In this document: positions 19,545 through 31,157 of the stretch, piece by piece
How positions within the stretch are numbered: position 1 is the first letter of the stretch
Layout of the letters: every line of letters begins with the position of its first letter
DNA from: Coprobacter tertius
Lineage (GTDB): Bacteria; Bacteroidota; Bacteroidia; Bacteroidales; Coprobacteraceae
DNA length: 64,000 bases
Reading direction: 5' to 3'
Assembly (NCBI RefSeq): GCF_024330105.1
Contig: NZ_JANDHW010000009.1
Span: 48,041-112,040, forward strand
Position numbers and translations under genes: made by a program
Notes under the pieces: generated by a model
Told to the model about the DNA's origin: nothing
Databases searched by the model: none
The model's input: only the letters and a program-made list of their open reading frames with translations

Positions 19545-19566
19545 TATTCGATTTTATTTATAATCT

Positions 19567-20049
19567 TTATTTTCTTTCACTTAAACGCAAACCCGCAGGT
19601 ATAAATTCATCTACATTACGTCCGTAACGTAACAATTCACGTACGATCGTAGAACTAATATGCGTATGTTCGGGTTCGGTAAAAAGTACCAAAGTCTCGA
19701 CTCCTGAAATTTTCCGATTTACATCGGCTATCGTTTTTTCATATTCGAAATCGTTGACCGATCGTATCCCCCGCAAAATATAATCGGCATGATGTTTCCG
19801 GGCCAAATCCACGGTGAGACAATTATAAGACATAACTTTAACCCGGTCGTTTCCCTTAAACAAGTGCTCAAGCATATCTACCCTTTCTGAAAGCGTGTAA
19901 TACTGGCTTTTTGCCGTATTTTCACCTACTGCGATAATAATCTCGTCGAGCATTCTCAAGCCTCGTTCCACTAAAGACATATGGCCTATCGTAAAAGGGT
20001 CGAATGTACCCGGGAAAATAGCGATTCTTTTATCAAAGTTCGTCTTCAT
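19567..20049 (-). CDS. coaD: Phosphopantetheine adenylyltransferase
   Basis: The 160-residue enzyme makes dephospho-CoA from 4'-phosphopantetheine and ATP, the fourth step of CoA synthesis. The nucleotidyltransferase motif [12 protein letters not shown] (12-23) carries the T/HxGH element, [12 protein letters not shown] is the substrate segment, and [10 protein letters not shown] is the second ATP motif (ISSTxxR). Length is typical. Its start overlaps the parE stop by 17 nt, so the two are translationally coupled. Confidence 0.97.
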   Translation of the reverse strand: MKTNFDKRIAIFPGTFDPFTIGHMSLVERGLRMLDEIIIAVGENTAKSQYYTLSERVDMLEHLFKGNDRVKVMSYNCLTVDLARKHHADYILRGIRSVNDFEYEKTIADVNRKISGVETLVLFTEPEHTHISSTIVRELLRYGRNVDEFIPAGLRLSERK

Positions 20050-21895
20050 CTACAACCAGATTTTGTATAATAAAATTCTGACGCTCCATGGTATTCTTAC
20101 CCATATAAAACTCCAGCAATTCTTTCACGAGATCCTCCTTACGCAGAGTAACCTGATCGAGACGAATATCGGGTCCGATAAAATGGCGAAATTCATCGGG
20201 CGAAATTTCTCCCAAACCTTTAAACCTCGTAATTTCAGGATTTACTTTTATCTTATTCATCGCTGCAATACGTTCCTCTTCGTTATAACAATAGTAGGTG
20301 TCTTTTTTATTACGCACTCTGAATAACGGGGTCTGCAGAATATACACATGTCCTTTCTTAATGAGATCGGGAAAGAACTGAAGGAAAAATGTAATCAGCA
20401 ACAAACGTATATGCATACCGTCAACATCGGCATCGGTCGCGATAATTATTTTATTATACCGTAAACCTTCTATACCGTCTTCTACATTAAGGGCAGCCTG
20501 CAGCAGGTTAAATTCTTCATTTTCATATACAACTTTACGAGTTAGGCCGTAAGAATTAAGAGGTTTGCCTCGCAAACTGAATACCGCCTGAGTCTCTACA
20601 TTACGGCTCTTGGTTATCGACCCGGTGGCCGAATCTCCCTCGGTAATAAATATCGACGATTCGTCACGGTTATCCCCCTTCGTATCATTAAAATGTACCC
20701 GGCAATCTCTTAATTTTCGATTATGTAAATTAGCTTTTTTAGCTCTTTCTCGAGCCAGTTTCGTAACACCTGCAATCGCTTTCCGTTCTTTTTCCGAATC
20801 GAGTATTTTTTTTAATAGAATATCGGAAGTCTCCGCATTTTTGTGTAAATAATTATCAAGTTCTTTTTTCAAAAAATCACCGATAAATTTAGAAATCGTA
20901 GGACCCTCAGGCCCCATATCTCTCGATCCCAGTTTTGTTTTTGTCTGCGACTCGAATACCGGTTCTTCCACTTTAATACTTACGGCGGCAACGATACCGT
21001 TACGGATATCGGAATAGTCGAAGTTCTTATTATAATATTCTTTAATCGTACGTGAAGCCGCCTCACGAAAAGCAGTAAGATGTGTCCCCCCCTGTGTGGT
21101 ATGCTGGCCGTTTACAAAAGAATAATATTCTTCTCCATATTGGTTATTATGAGTAATCACCACCTCGATATCGTCACCTTTAAGATGTATAACCGGATAC
21201 AATGGCTCAGAGGTCATTTTCTCATTCAAAAGATCTACGAGACCGTTTTTCGAATAAAAACGACGACCGTTGAAAACAATTGCCATTCCCGAATTCAGAT
21301 ACACGTAATTTTTCAGTAAAGCTTCAATAAATTCGTCACGGTAACGATAAGTAGGAAAAATATTTGCATCGGCTACAAAACGTACAAAAGTACCGTTCTG
21401 CTCATGAGCATCTGCTAAAGGATAATCTTCAGAAACATTACCCGAACGATACAGATAAGCTTTACATTTACCGTCCCGGTACGAACAAATATAAAATTCA
21501 CTCGAAAGAGCATTCACCGCTTTAATACCGACACCGTTCAAACCGACCGATTTTTTAAAAGCTTTAGAATCATACTTGGCTCCGGTATTCATTTTAGAAG
21601 AAACGTCTTTTACTTTATCGAGAGGGATTCCCCTACCGTAATCACGTACTGTAATCGTATTCTCGACAAGAGTTACTTCGATCTGTTTTCCATAACCCAT
21701 CATGTATTCATCGACGGCGTTATCGAGAACCTCCTTCAATAAAACATAAATTCCGTCATCGGCATGGGTGCCGTCTCCCAATTTTCCGATATACATACCG
21801 GGACGACGCCGTATATGCTCTTTCCAATCGAGAGTACGTATGGCGTCAGAGCCGTATTCGAGTCCGGGAGTCGGTGCCGGTGTATTTTCTTCCAT
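20033..21895 (-). CDS. parE: DNA topoisomerase IV subunit B (ParE-type)
   Basis: The 620-residue protein has the GHKL ATPase at its N terminus ([21 protein letters not shown] with Glu 55 and Asn 59, GRGIPLD), the transducer, and a TOPRIM domain with EGDSATGSI and the acidic TDADVDGMH. It forms the strand-passing type IIA enzyme with ParC, which is not in this window. The separate gyrB at 27053 has the gyrase-type [15 protein letters not shown]; the Thr after Ala and the shorter length place this gene as the ParE-type paralogue. It has a textbook promoter and leads the coaD-S41 unit. Confidence 0.93.
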   Translation of the reverse strand: MEENTPAPTPGLEYGSDAIRTLDWKEHIRRRPGMYIGKLGDGTHADDGIYVLLKEVLDNAVDEYMMGYGKQIEVTLVENTITVRDYGRGIPLDKVKDVSSKMNTGAKYDSKAFKKSVGLNGVGIKAVNALSSEFYICSYRDGKCKAYLYRSGNVSEDYPLADAHEQNGTFVRFVADANIFPTYRYRDEFIEALLKNYVYLNSGMAIVFNGRRFYSKNGLVDLLNEKMTSEPLYPVIHLKGDDIEVVITHNNQYGEEYYSFVNGQHTTQGGTHLTAFREAASRTIKEYYNKNFDYSDIRNGIVAAVSIKVEEPVFESQTKTKLGSRDMGPEGPTISKFIGDFLKKELDNYLHKNAETSDILLKKILDSEKERKAIAGVTKLARERAKKANLHNRKLRDCRVHFNDTKGDNRDESSIFITEGDSATGSITKSRNVETQAVFSLRGKPLNSYGLTRKVVYENEEFNLLQAALNVEDGIEGLRYNKIIIATDADVDGMHIRLLLITFFLQFFPDLIKKGHVYILQTPLFRVRNKKDTYYCYNEEERIAAMNKIKVNPEITRFKGLGEISPDEFRHFIGPDIRLDQVTLRKEDLVKELLEFYMGKNTMERQNFIIQNLVVDEDEL

Positions 21896-21931
21896 AATTC
21901 TCTGCTTTCTTCAATGGTAATTTTTAACCTA

Positions 21932-21963
21932 CAAATATAAATAAACTATTCAGAATGCGCAAA
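21932..21963 (-). promoter_or_regulatory. Bacteroides-type promoter for parE-coaD-S41
   Basis: Minus-strand TTTG (21960-21963) and TATATTTG (21932-21939) are separated by 20 nt, about 37 nt before the parE ATG. Confidence 0.75.
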
Positions 21964-21982
21964 GTACAAATTCATAATTAAC

Positions 21983-22029
21983 TGCAAAAGACCGCAAAGC
22001 GAATATATATTCCAATGCGGTCTTTTGCA
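21983..22029 (-). terminator. Perfect 14-bp hairpin between rnr and parE
   Basis: TGCAAAAGACCGCA (21983-21996) pairs with TGCGGTCTTTTGCA (22016-22029) around a 19-nt loop. It lies 100 nt beyond the rnr stop and just before the parE -33 box, so it probably ends rnr transcription. The T tract behind it is poor. Confidence 0.5.
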
Positions 22030-22129
22030 TGTCTTCTCAAAAAATCTTATCGAGGGAATAATTTTCTTCCTATACTTTTAGTTAAAGAATCGGCAAAACA
22101 ATTCACACTAAAAATACCTTTTCAGGACA

Positions 22130-24277
22130 TTATTCTACTAATGCGAAATCGAGTTGTTTTCTTTCGAGGTTGGCTCTGGCCACTTGTATACGTATGGGGT
22201 CGCCCAAACGATAAATCTTTTTTCTGCGCCGGCCTGTCAGACAATAATTCTTTTCATCGAATTCATAAAAATCGTCTTCGAGATCACGTATCGGAACCAA
22301 TCCTTCACATTTATTTTCATTTATCTCAACATACAGGCCCCATTCAGTTACTCCAGAGATCACTCCGTCATATTCTTCGCCAAGTCTTTCACTCAAAAAT
22401 TCGACCTGTTTGTATTTTATCGAAGCTCGTTCAGCACTGGCAGCGACCAGTTCCATTTCAGAAGAATGTTTACATTCCTCTTCGAGCTTGCTTTCGTTTA
22501 CACTACGCCCTCCTGCCATATATCTTTCGAGCAAACGGTGTACCATCATATCGGGATAACGCCGAATCGGAGATGTAAAATGTGTATAATGTTCGAAAGC
22601 TAACCCGTAATGGCCTACGTTTTTAGTAGAATAAGCGGCTTTGGCCATTGTACGTATCGCGACAGTTTCAATCAGATTTTCCTCCCGTTTTCCTTGTACT
22701 GTATCGAGTAACGAATTTATCGATTTCGATACTTCGCTGTTACTACCTTGTGTTTTCAAATTATATCCGAACCGACGGATAAACATCGCCAGATTATTCA
22801 TTTTTTCCGGATCGGGAAGATCATGTATGCGATAAACAAAAGCTTTTGCTTTATGCCCTTTGGGAACTTTCCCTATCGATTCGGCTACGGTTTTATTCGC
22901 CAAAAGCATAAATTCCTCTACTAATTTATTAGCCTCTTTAGAGACTTTAAAGTAAACGCTTATCGGTTTCCCCTTCTCGTCGATTTCAAATTTCACCTCA
23001 TGACGGTCAAAATTTATAGCTCCGTTACTAAACCGTCGCGATCTTAATTTTTGCGCCAAATCGTTCAAGGCCAACAATTCTTCTTTATATTCGCCTTCGC
23101 CGGTCTCTATTACTTGTTGCGCCTCTTCATAAGTAAAACGACGATCGGAATAAATAACCGTACGGGAAATGCGAGACGACTTCATCTGCGCATTTTCATC
23201 AAATTCGAAAATAGCAGAAAAACACAATTTTTCCTCTTGGGGTCGTAATGAACAAATCTGATTACATAACCGTTCGGGAAGCATAGGTATTGTTCTGTCT
23301 ACCAAATAAACCGAAGTCGCCCGGTTTTCGGCTTCCCGGTCGATCAGGCTCCCTTGCTTCACATAATGTGTCACATCGGCAATATGCACACCCACTTCCC
23401 AGTTTTTATTAGGTAACCGGCGAATCGAGAGCGCATCATCAAAATCCTTGGCATCTTTGGGATCGATAGTAAATGTGGTGACCCCTCGAAAATCTTCTCG
23501 ATCTTTCAGATCTTCTTTTGTAATTTTATCATTAATCTTTTCAGCCGCTTTTTCTACTGCCTTCGGATAAGAATACGGCAAACCGAATTCCGCGAGAATA
23601 GCATGCATTTCGGTATTATTTTCTCCCGATGCACCCAATACATCCATCACTTCTCCATAAGGATTCTTTGCCCTTTCAGGCCATTCGGTAATACGTACGA
23701 CCGCTTTATCTCCCGACCTACCGCCTTTAAGCTTTTCTTTCGGAATAAAAATATCATTAGCTAATACTTTATTATCGGTGAGTAAAAAAGCGAAATGTTT
23801 TTGCACCTCGAGAGTTCCTACAAATATCTGAGGAGTTTTCTCTATAATTTCTATCACCTCTCCTTCGGGATCATGGTTTTTACGTTTAGCATACATTAGC
23901 AACTTCACTTTATCGCCGTTCATAGCCCGCAACGAATTTCGTTCGGCTACAAATACAGGCTCTCCGCCATCCTCGGGAATAACGTGATTTTTTCCGTTAC
24001 TGCGGCGTTCAAAAACACCGTTTAATGTATTGCCGCGATGATTGAGTTTAAATTTACCGGGAGTAACTTCAATTAGAAAACCATCGGATACCATCGTCTC
24101 CAAAATCTGGCAAACCATCTGTTTCTGAATTTCCGTTTTCGCCCCTATCCCGTGAGACACTTGCTTATAATTAAATGTACGCGCACCGTCTACCATAAAA
24201 AAAGAGGTGATACGTTCTATTATTTCATGCTTTTTTAATCGGAAATTTCCTTTTTCCCTTGTATTTTTTTTTGTCAT
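22130..24277 (-). CDS. rnr: Ribonuclease R
   Basis: The 715-residue 3'-5' exoribonuclease has N-terminal cold-shock/OB domains, the RNB catalytic domain with DFRGVTTFTIDPKDAKDFDD (metal-binding aspartates), the segment HYTHFTSPIRRYPDMMVHR, and a C-terminal S1 domain starting near YDGVISGVTEWGLYVEI. It degrades structured RNA. An in-frame ATG at 24322 sits at the predicted transcription start (a TTACTTTG box covers about 24328-24335), so ATG 24277 was chosen. The lysine-rich C-terminal tail of the Escherichia coli enzyme is largely missing here. Confidence 0.95.
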   Translation of the reverse strand: MTKKNTREKGNFRLKKHEIIERITSFFMVDGARTFNYKQVSHGIGAKTEIQKQMVCQILETMVSDGFLIEVTPGKFKLNHRGNTLNGVFERRSNGKNHVIPEDGGEPVFVAERNSLRAMNGDKVKLLMYAKRKNHDPEGEVIEIIEKTPQIFVGTLEVQKHFAFLLTDNKVLANDIFIPKEKLKGGRSGDKAVVRITEWPERAKNPYGEVMDVLGASGENNTEMHAILAEFGLPYSYPKAVEKAAEKINDKITKEDLKDREDFRGVTTFTIDPKDAKDFDDALSIRRLPNKNWEVGVHIADVTHYVKQGSLIDREAENRATSVYLVDRTIPMLPERLCNQICSLRPQEEKLCFSAIFEFDENAQMKSSRISRTVIYSDRRFTYEEAQQVIETGEGEYKEELLALNDLAQKLRSRRFSNGAINFDRHEVKFEIDEKGKPISVYFKVSKEANKLVEEFMLLANKTVAESIGKVPKGHKAKAFVYRIHDLPDPEKMNNLAMFIRRFGYNLKTQGSNSEVSKSINSLLDTVQGKREENLIETVAIRTMAKAAYSTKNVGHYGLAFEHYTHFTSPIRRYPDMMVHRLLERYMAGGRSVNESKLEEECKHSSEMELVAASAERASIKYKQVEFLSERLGEEYDGVISGVTEWGLYVEINENKCEGLVPIRDLEDDFYEFDEKNYCLTGRRRKKIYRLGDPIRIQVARANLERKQLDFALVE

Positions 24278-24443
24278 AATAATCTGTTTTTTAACCTGTT
24301 TTCCCGCTTCGCAGAAATACATTTCTACAAAGTAAATAATATTTTATTTCCCAACATCTATAGAAGGATGAAAAATGATTAAAACAACCGGTCGCTACGA
24401 CAAGATCTCAAAAGATCAAATACAAAAGATCGATATCATATCA

Positions 24444-26870
24444 TCAGAAATCCATCATATCATTTTCATACGAATCAGGGGTTTCCAGCGGCCTTTGTTT
24501 CTGTTTGTTTCCGCCATTACCGAACATATAAGTAAGGGTAAAGGTCACGCTACGTCCTCCCCATCGGGCATCGGAAACTTCATAGAAATTACTTCCGTAA
24601 CTGCTCGATTTACGACGTCGCGAATCGAGCAGGTCTCTACCCGATATGGCAATATTGAGCTTACGGGAAAGAAATGATTTACGTATACCGGCATCGAGCG
24701 AATAGTTATCTTTAGTTTCGCCTTGAGCCGATACCCGTTTAGAATTATAATTACCGGTCACCTGTAACGAAATACTCCAAGGAAGTATTACATTAGCCAT
24801 CATACGGGCATTCCATGAAAAATCTTCACTGCCCTTATAATGTTCTGTAAAAAAACCTTCTTCGGTACGATATGAATAATCGAAGCCATTGAGTTTATAA
24901 TAATACACATTTACCGTTGTCGTAAGATCGAGTATACGAAACAGGCGGTTTTTTGAAACCAGTTCGAGTCCCGAACTTTGAGAACGGGTAATATTTTCAA
25001 AAGTAGAATACATTGCCGGATCATCAAAATACTTTACATTTTGTATTACACCATCGGTATTCCGGTAATAAAGCGAAGCCGACAAGGTATGCTCGGTCCA
25101 GTTTTTAATATAATTCAACTCAAAAGCATTCGTAAATTCCGGATCCAGATTAGGATTACCATAACTTATAGAGGTAGAATCGGTTACATTTCGGAAAGGA
25201 TTTATTTGCCAACCTCTCGGACGCCGAACCCGGCTGGTATAATTTACCTGCAACTCATTTCCACGAGGAAGACTATATCCCAAAAACAGACTCGGATATA
25301 CATGCCAGTACTCCTTCTTTCCTTCATCTACCGGAATATAAGCCTCTGTTTTGGTATTATAACGCATATATTCACCTCTCAGTCCCGCCTGAAAATTAAA
25401 TTTATCTATTTTGCCTGAGAAAGTTGCATATATCGCTTGTATATTCTCTTTATAATCGAATGTATTATTCAATTTGATATTCGGCTGTAAGATGTCTAAA
25501 CTCTCACCATCGAACGTTCTTACATCACTCGTACGCCAGTCGAGATTTCCCTGATAACCGGCTCCGAGTTTAAACTTCTCACCGATACTCTTAGAATAAT
25601 CTACTTTTATTTCGACGCCTTTATCGTCATTATTACTTTTTTGTTGCTGAGCCGAAACTCCCTGAAGAGTATTCTGAGTATAATCGCTGGTCTCTTTCAT
25701 AACACCGAAATCATAAGAAACAGAAGCCGCCAGATTATCGGTTTTGTTGAATTTATGATTATAATCGATCGTAAAATCATAACGATTATGATCTCCATCA
25801 CTATTCGAAATACGATCGCGGGACAAAATACCAGCCCCATCGAACGATTGCAGAGTCGTTTTATTACTCCGGTTACCGAGCATCCCCATAAATGAAAATC
25901 CAAGATCGTCATTTTCTGTCATATGCCAGGTAACACCGGTACGGATAAACGTCCCCACACCATTCATTTTACCCCTGTTTTTCTGATTCAGAATACTTTT
26001 ATCATCGGGATTATCGAGCCATGATTCACGATAAGTATCGGTACGATTCTTAAAACGCATACTTCTCACGCCTACATTTGCATAAGCATCTACTTTTGCC
26101 GAATTATAGTTGACATTTATCGAACCGTTTACTCCGCCAAAAGTATTGGCTCCCGCCGATACGCTACCGTAATATCCGGCTTTACGTTCTTTCTTCAATA
26201 CAATATTAATAATACCGGCACTACCCTCGGGACTATATTGAGCCGAAGGGTTGGTGATTACTTCAATCCGCTCGATACTTTCAGCAGGCATTTGTTCGAG
26301 TATCTGCGCACGATTATCTTCGGTAAGCCCCGCAGCCCGACCGTTGATCCACACTTCTACACTCGAATTGTTTCTCAACGAAACATTCCCTTCGTTATCG
26401 ACATCTACCGAAGGAATATTTTGCAATACTTCCGAAGCGGAACCTCCGGCCGATGCGATATTCTGGTCGACACTGAATACTTTCCGGTCGACATCGAGCT
26501 TCATCTGTGTACGCTGCCCTACAACTTGTACCTCTTTCAAAGCATGTACACTTTCATGAAGAATTATATTTTTTAGATTTATATCACCGTCTTCAGTAAC
26601 AGAAACCGGTACTTCTACGGGTGTATAGCCCACAAAGCTAACCTTTAAAGTATATTCACCCTTTGGAACGCCCGGAATAGCAAACGCACCTTTTAAATCG
26701 GTTGTCGTTGCTTTCATTGGTGCTTCTACTCCTTTTTTTAATAAAGAAACGGTAGCATAATCTACGGCATTTTTCGTTTTACTATCGATCACACGCCCCT
26801 TTACATTCGCTGCAGAGGACGAAAAGACAGTCAGTAATACCCATACCAACCCCAAAATCACTTTTTTCAT
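24444..26870 (-). CDS. Outer membrane beta-barrel receptor (TonB-dependent-like, CarboxypepD_reg + OMP_b-brl)
   Basis: The 808-residue protein has a signal peptide (1-20, ending SSAA). A carboxypeptidase-regulatory-like beta-sandwich (about 22-105, VKGRVIDSKTKNAVDYATV onward) precedes a plug-like region (LQNIPSVDVDNEGNVSLR and VINGRAAG-type WINGRAAGL) and a large C-terminal barrel with alternating aromatic strands. It ends in a tail after MFGNGGN. This architecture is the OMP_b-brl family of TonB-dependent-like proteins. No SusD partner is adjacent, so it is not a standard glycan-uptake locus; metal, peptide or other ligands are possible. It appears monocistronic. Confidence 0.88.
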   Translation of the reverse strand: MKKVILGLVWVLLTVFSSSAANVKGRVIDSKTKNAVDYATVSLLKKGVEAPMKATTTDLKGAFAIPGVPKGEYTLKVSFVGYTPVEVPVSVTEDGDINLKNIILHESVHALKEVQVVGQRTQMKLDVDRKVFSVDQNIASAGGSASEVLQNIPSVDVDNEGNVSLRNNSSVEVWINGRAAGLTEDNRAQILEQMPAESIERIEVITNPSAQYSPEGSAGIINIVLKKERKAGYYGSVSAGANTFGGVNGSINVNYNSAKVDAYANVGVRSMRFKNRTDTYRESWLDNPDDKSILNQKNRGKMNGVGTFIRTGVTWHMTENDDLGFSFMGMLGNRSNKTTLQSFDGAGILSRDRISNSDGDHNRYDFTIDYNHKFNKTDNLAASVSYDFGVMKETSDYTQNTLQGVSAQQQKSNNDDKGVEIKVDYSKSIGEKFKLGAGYQGNLDWRTSDVRTFDGESLDILQPNIKLNNTFDYKENIQAIYATFSGKIDKFNFQAGLRGEYMRYNTKTEAYIPVDEGKKEYWHVYPSLFLGYSLPRGNELQVNYTSRVRRPRGWQINPFRNVTDSTSISYGNPNLDPEFTNAFELNYIKNWTEHTLSASLYYRNTDGVIQNVKYFDDPAMYSTFENITRSQSSGLELVSKNRLFRILDLTTTVNVYYYKLNGFDYSYRTEEGFFTEHYKGSEDFSWNARMMANVILPWSISLQVTGNYNSKRVSAQGETKDNYSLDAGIRKSFLSRKLNIAISGRDLLDSRRRKSSSYGSNFYEVSDARWGGRSVTFTLTYMFGNGGNKQKQRPLETPDSYENDMMDF

Positions 26871-26991
26871 AAAGACCTATATAATTACCCTAAAACAAAA
26901 ATTCCTCTTTAAGACTCTCTTTTACCGATAAGGTTTAAGCGCAAAAAGATTTTTTTAGCAAAATGTGACAGTGTTAACAATAAATTAAAAA

Positions 26992-27034
26992 ATCCCTCAA
27001 AGACATTTAAGTTAATTTCACATCTTTGAGGGAT
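26992..27034 (-). terminator. Terminator of gyrB
   Basis: ATCCCTCAAAGA pairs with TCTTTGAGGGAT, followed on the minus strand by TTTTTT, just after the gyrB stop. Confidence 0.85.
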
Positions 27035-27052
27035 CATATGTTTCTGTATGCT

Positions 27053-29101
<2,049 letters not shown>

Positions 29102-29264
29102 GCAAAAAAAAACGGGATAGGGAAAAATCGAAGCATGTTTTTCAATAAATTAAAGCCTCGAATCAAATCAAAACTACGTGCATGCATCAGCGAAGAAACA
29201 TAGTCTTTAGCGCGGAATATTCATAAAAAACAGAGGGAAAATATAAAAAAAAGGAAAGACAAAA

Positions 29265-29291
29265 AGCACTAAGGATAAAAACCTTAGTGCT
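29265..29291 (-). terminator. Terminator after tRNA-Glu (distal copy)
   Basis: AGCACTAAGG pairs with CCTTAGTGCT around ATAAAAA and is followed on the minus strand by TTTTTGTCTTT. It begins 4 nt past the tRNA 3' end, so it ends the tRNA-rpsT-tRNA transcript. Confidence 0.85.
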
Positions 29292-29295
29292 CCGG

Positions 29296-29367
29296 TAGCC
29301 CATAGGGGAATCGAACCCCTCTTTCAAGAATGAAAATCTTGCGTCCTAGCCGATAGACGAATGGGCC
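29296..29367 (-). tRNA. tRNA-Glu (anticodon TTC), distal copy
   Basis: The 72-nt cloverleaf has a 7-bp acceptor stem (GGCCCAT with ATGGGCT, first pair G-T), anticodon loop TTTTCAT giving TTC, and T arm GAGGGGTTCGATTCCCCT. The CCA end is not encoded. It is identical to the copy at 29719-29790. Confidence 0.95.
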
Positions 29368-29425
29368 GTTATATGGTGAAGTATTAAATACTTCTCTATA
29401 CCGACTCTTATCGGATTCCTCCTGA

Positions 29426-29677
29426 TTAGAGCTTATTGATACGTAAAGCCAACTTAGACTTCAAGTTAGAAGCCTTATTTTTGTGAATTATGTTCTTTTT
29501 AGCCAATTTATCAAGCATAGAACTTACCTTCACATACATAGCAGAAGCCTCTTCCTTAACGGTTAAAGCCCGTAATTTACGAACTGCATTTCTAGCAGTT
29601 TTTGCATAATATCTGTTGCGCAATCTTTTAGCTTCAGCTTGCCTGATCCTTTTGATCGATGATTTGTGATTTGCCAT
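29426..29677 (-). CDS. rpsT: 30S ribosomal protein S20
   Basis: The 83-residue basic three-helix protein binds 16S rRNA early in 30S assembly. It begins [13 protein letters not shown], and continues with the conserved [17 protein letters not shown] and a C-terminal [16 protein letters not shown]. Upstream of its ATG is AAGGAG with 9 nt spacing, one of the few clear Shine-Dalgarno sites in this window. It lies between two identical tRNA-Glu genes on the same strand, without its own obvious promoter, so it is probably cut out of a common transcript. Confidence 0.97.
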   Translation of the reverse strand: MANHKSSIKRIRQAEAKRLRNRYYAKTARNAVRKLRALTVKEEASAMYVKVSSMLDKLAKKNIIHKNKASNLKSKLALRINKL

Positions 29678-29718
29678 CCGACTAATCTCCTTATAATATT
29701 TACTTATAATTTATATGG

Positions 29719-29790
29719 TAGCCCATAGGGGAATCGAACCCCTCTTTCAAGAATGAAAATCTTGCGTCCTAGCCGATAGACGAATGGGCC
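29719..29790 (-). tRNA. tRNA-Glu (anticodon TTC), promoter-proximal copy
   Basis: It has the same sequence and structure as the copy at 29296-29367. It is transcribed first, from the promoter at 29841-29872. Confidence 0.95.
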
Positions 29791-29797
29791 GTTATCG

Positions 29798-29826
29798 AAA
29801 GCCCGTAATTATTTCATACGGGTTTT
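29798..29826 (-). other. Leader hairpin in front of tRNA-Glu
   Basis: AAAGCCCGTA (29798-29807) pairs with TACGGGTTTT (29817-29826), 10 bp with one G-T pair, between the predicted transcription start (about 29834) and the mature tRNA 5' end (29790). It could steer 5' processing or act as a weak attenuator. Confidence 0.5.
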
Positions 29827-29840
29827 CTCAAATGCGAGTG

Positions 29841-29872
29841 CAAATATAGAGTTGTTTTTTGAATTGACAAAA
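29841..29872 (-). promoter_or_regulatory. Bacteroides-type promoter for tRNA-Glu-rpsT-tRNA-Glu
   Basis: Minus-strand TTTTG (29868-29872) and TATATTTG (29841-29848) are separated by 19 nt. Confidence 0.75.
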
Positions 29873-30057
29873 TATTTATCTAAAAAATATTTCGTTAAGA
29901 GCTGTTTCCGGGCACATTTGATTCATTTTGTTATAAGACATACCCGTAACCCCTTCAAAAAGGCATTTTTTATTATCATTTTGATGTTAACCGATTTACA
30001 GAATGGAAAAATAAAATTCATATTTATATTTTTCCACCTTATTTTACCGAAAACAAT

Positions 30058-30065
30058 TACTTTTG
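30058..30065 (+). promoter_or_regulatory. -7 box for recO
   Basis: TACTTTTG fits TAnnTTTG and ends 16 nt before the recO ATG, which implies a very short leader. Confidence 0.45.
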
Positions 30066-30081
30066 CATCAAAGGATACTTT

Positions 30082-30807
30082 ATGACAGAAAAAAATACCG
30101 GAATCGTCCTTTACACGAAGGCTTACAGCGATAAAATGTCTATTGCCCACGTATATACCGAAAAGTATGGCCACATATCGTATGCCGTTCCTTTACAACA
30201 AGGGAAAAAAAGCCGCATACTCAGGACTCTTTTTACCCCTTTTTCAATACTTGGTATAGAGGCTGACCACAGGCCCAACAGAGATATTCTGAGGGTACTC
30301 GATGCTCATATCGCTATTCCGCTTCCACAGCTACATTACGATCCGATTAAAAATGCCGTTTCCCTGTTTTTATCCGAATTTCTTTCCCGCATTTTACGAG
30401 AACCCGAAACAAATCCTTCTTTTTTCGCCTTTTTGATGCAATCGGTACAATTACTGAATCATACCGAAGAAGGAAAAGCCAACTTTCACATTTGCTTTCT
30501 GATTCAACTCTCAGATTTCATGGGATTTTATCCGAATACCGAAAGTTTTGAAAAAGGATCTTTTTTCGACCTGATGAATGGTATATTCACATTTCATATA
30601 CCCGACCACCCTTATTTTCTACCTCCAGCTGAAGCAGAACGTTTTTATACGCTCATGAGAATGAATTACACCAATATGCACCGATTTCGGCTTACGAGAA
30701 ACGAAAGGATGGAAATTCTCGAAAGAATGATCGAATATTTTCAACTGCATCAACCTGGCTTCGGAGAAATAAAGTCGTTGGAGATATTAAAATCGCTCTT
30801 TGATTGA
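30082..30807 (+). CDS. recO: DNA repair protein RecO
   Basis: The 241-residue protein has an N-terminal OB fold (GIVLYTKAYSDKMSIAHVYTEKYGHISYAV, read from residue 7) and a helical C-terminal half. RecO loads RecA onto SSB-coated DNA with RecR in gap repair. The zinc-binding cysteines found in many RecO proteins are absent (one Cys in all), as is common in Bacteroidota. It starts 16 nt after its -7 box and is followed by tRNA-Arg with a separate promoter. Confidence 0.88.
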   Translation: MTEKNTGIVLYTKAYSDKMSIAHVYTEKYGHISYAVPLQQGKKSRILRTLFTPFSILGIEADHRPNRDILRVLDAHIAIPLPQLHYDPIKNAVSLFLSEFLSRILREPETNPSFFAFLMQSVQLLNHTEEGKANFHICFLIQLSDFMGFYPNTESFEKGSFFDLMNGIFTFHIPDHPYFLPPAEAERFYTLMRMNYTNMHRFRLTRNERMEILERMIEYFQLHQPGFGEIKSLEILKSLFD

Positions 30808-30813
30808 TTCAGA

Positions 30814-30845
30814 TTTGGTCATAATAAGATTTTATCGTATTTTTG
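30814..30845 (+). promoter_or_regulatory. Bacteroides-type promoter for tRNA-Arg
   Basis: TTTG (30814-30817) and TATTTTTG (30838-30845) are separated by 20 nt, 18 nt before the tRNA. Confidence 0.75.
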
Positions 30846-30863
30846 CGTGCCTTCTTAAAGAAT

Positions 30864-30935
30864 GCCTCTGTAGTTCAATGGATAGAACAAAAGTTTCCTA
30901 AACTTTAGATCCGGGTTCGATTCCCGGCGGAGGTA
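30864..30935 (+). tRNA. tRNA-Arg (anticodon CCT)
   Basis: The 72-nt cloverleaf has anticodon stem AAAGT/ACTTT with loop TTCCTAA (anticodon CCT), T arm CCGGGTTCGATTCCCGG, and acceptor GCCTCTG with CGGAGGT. It reads AGG codons. No CCA is encoded. Confidence 0.95.
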
Positions 30936-31081
30936 CTTTTCTCATTCTCCCTTTTCTTTTTCTTCAAAAATTTTTTCACTTATTCCCTTACTGTAATACA
31001 ATAATTAATCGATATCGGATAAAAAGACTTAACCTATCTTCTGCCGAAAGATAATTTCGTATCCCCTGTCAAACCATAAAC

Positions 31082-31135
31082 ATATTCAAAGAAAAAAGGT
31101 TTACCTCCTTCGGTAAACCTTTTTTCTTTGAATAT
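31082..31135. terminator. 24-bp perfect hairpin after secDF
   Basis: The arm 31082-31105 is the exact reverse complement of 31112-31135, with loop TCCTTC. It contains A6 and T6 runs, so it can terminate on either strand. It lies 22 nt past the secDF stop and also downstream of tRNA-Arg. Confidence 0.85.
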
Positions 31136-31157
31136 ATTAAAAAGATACTTTTGATCT

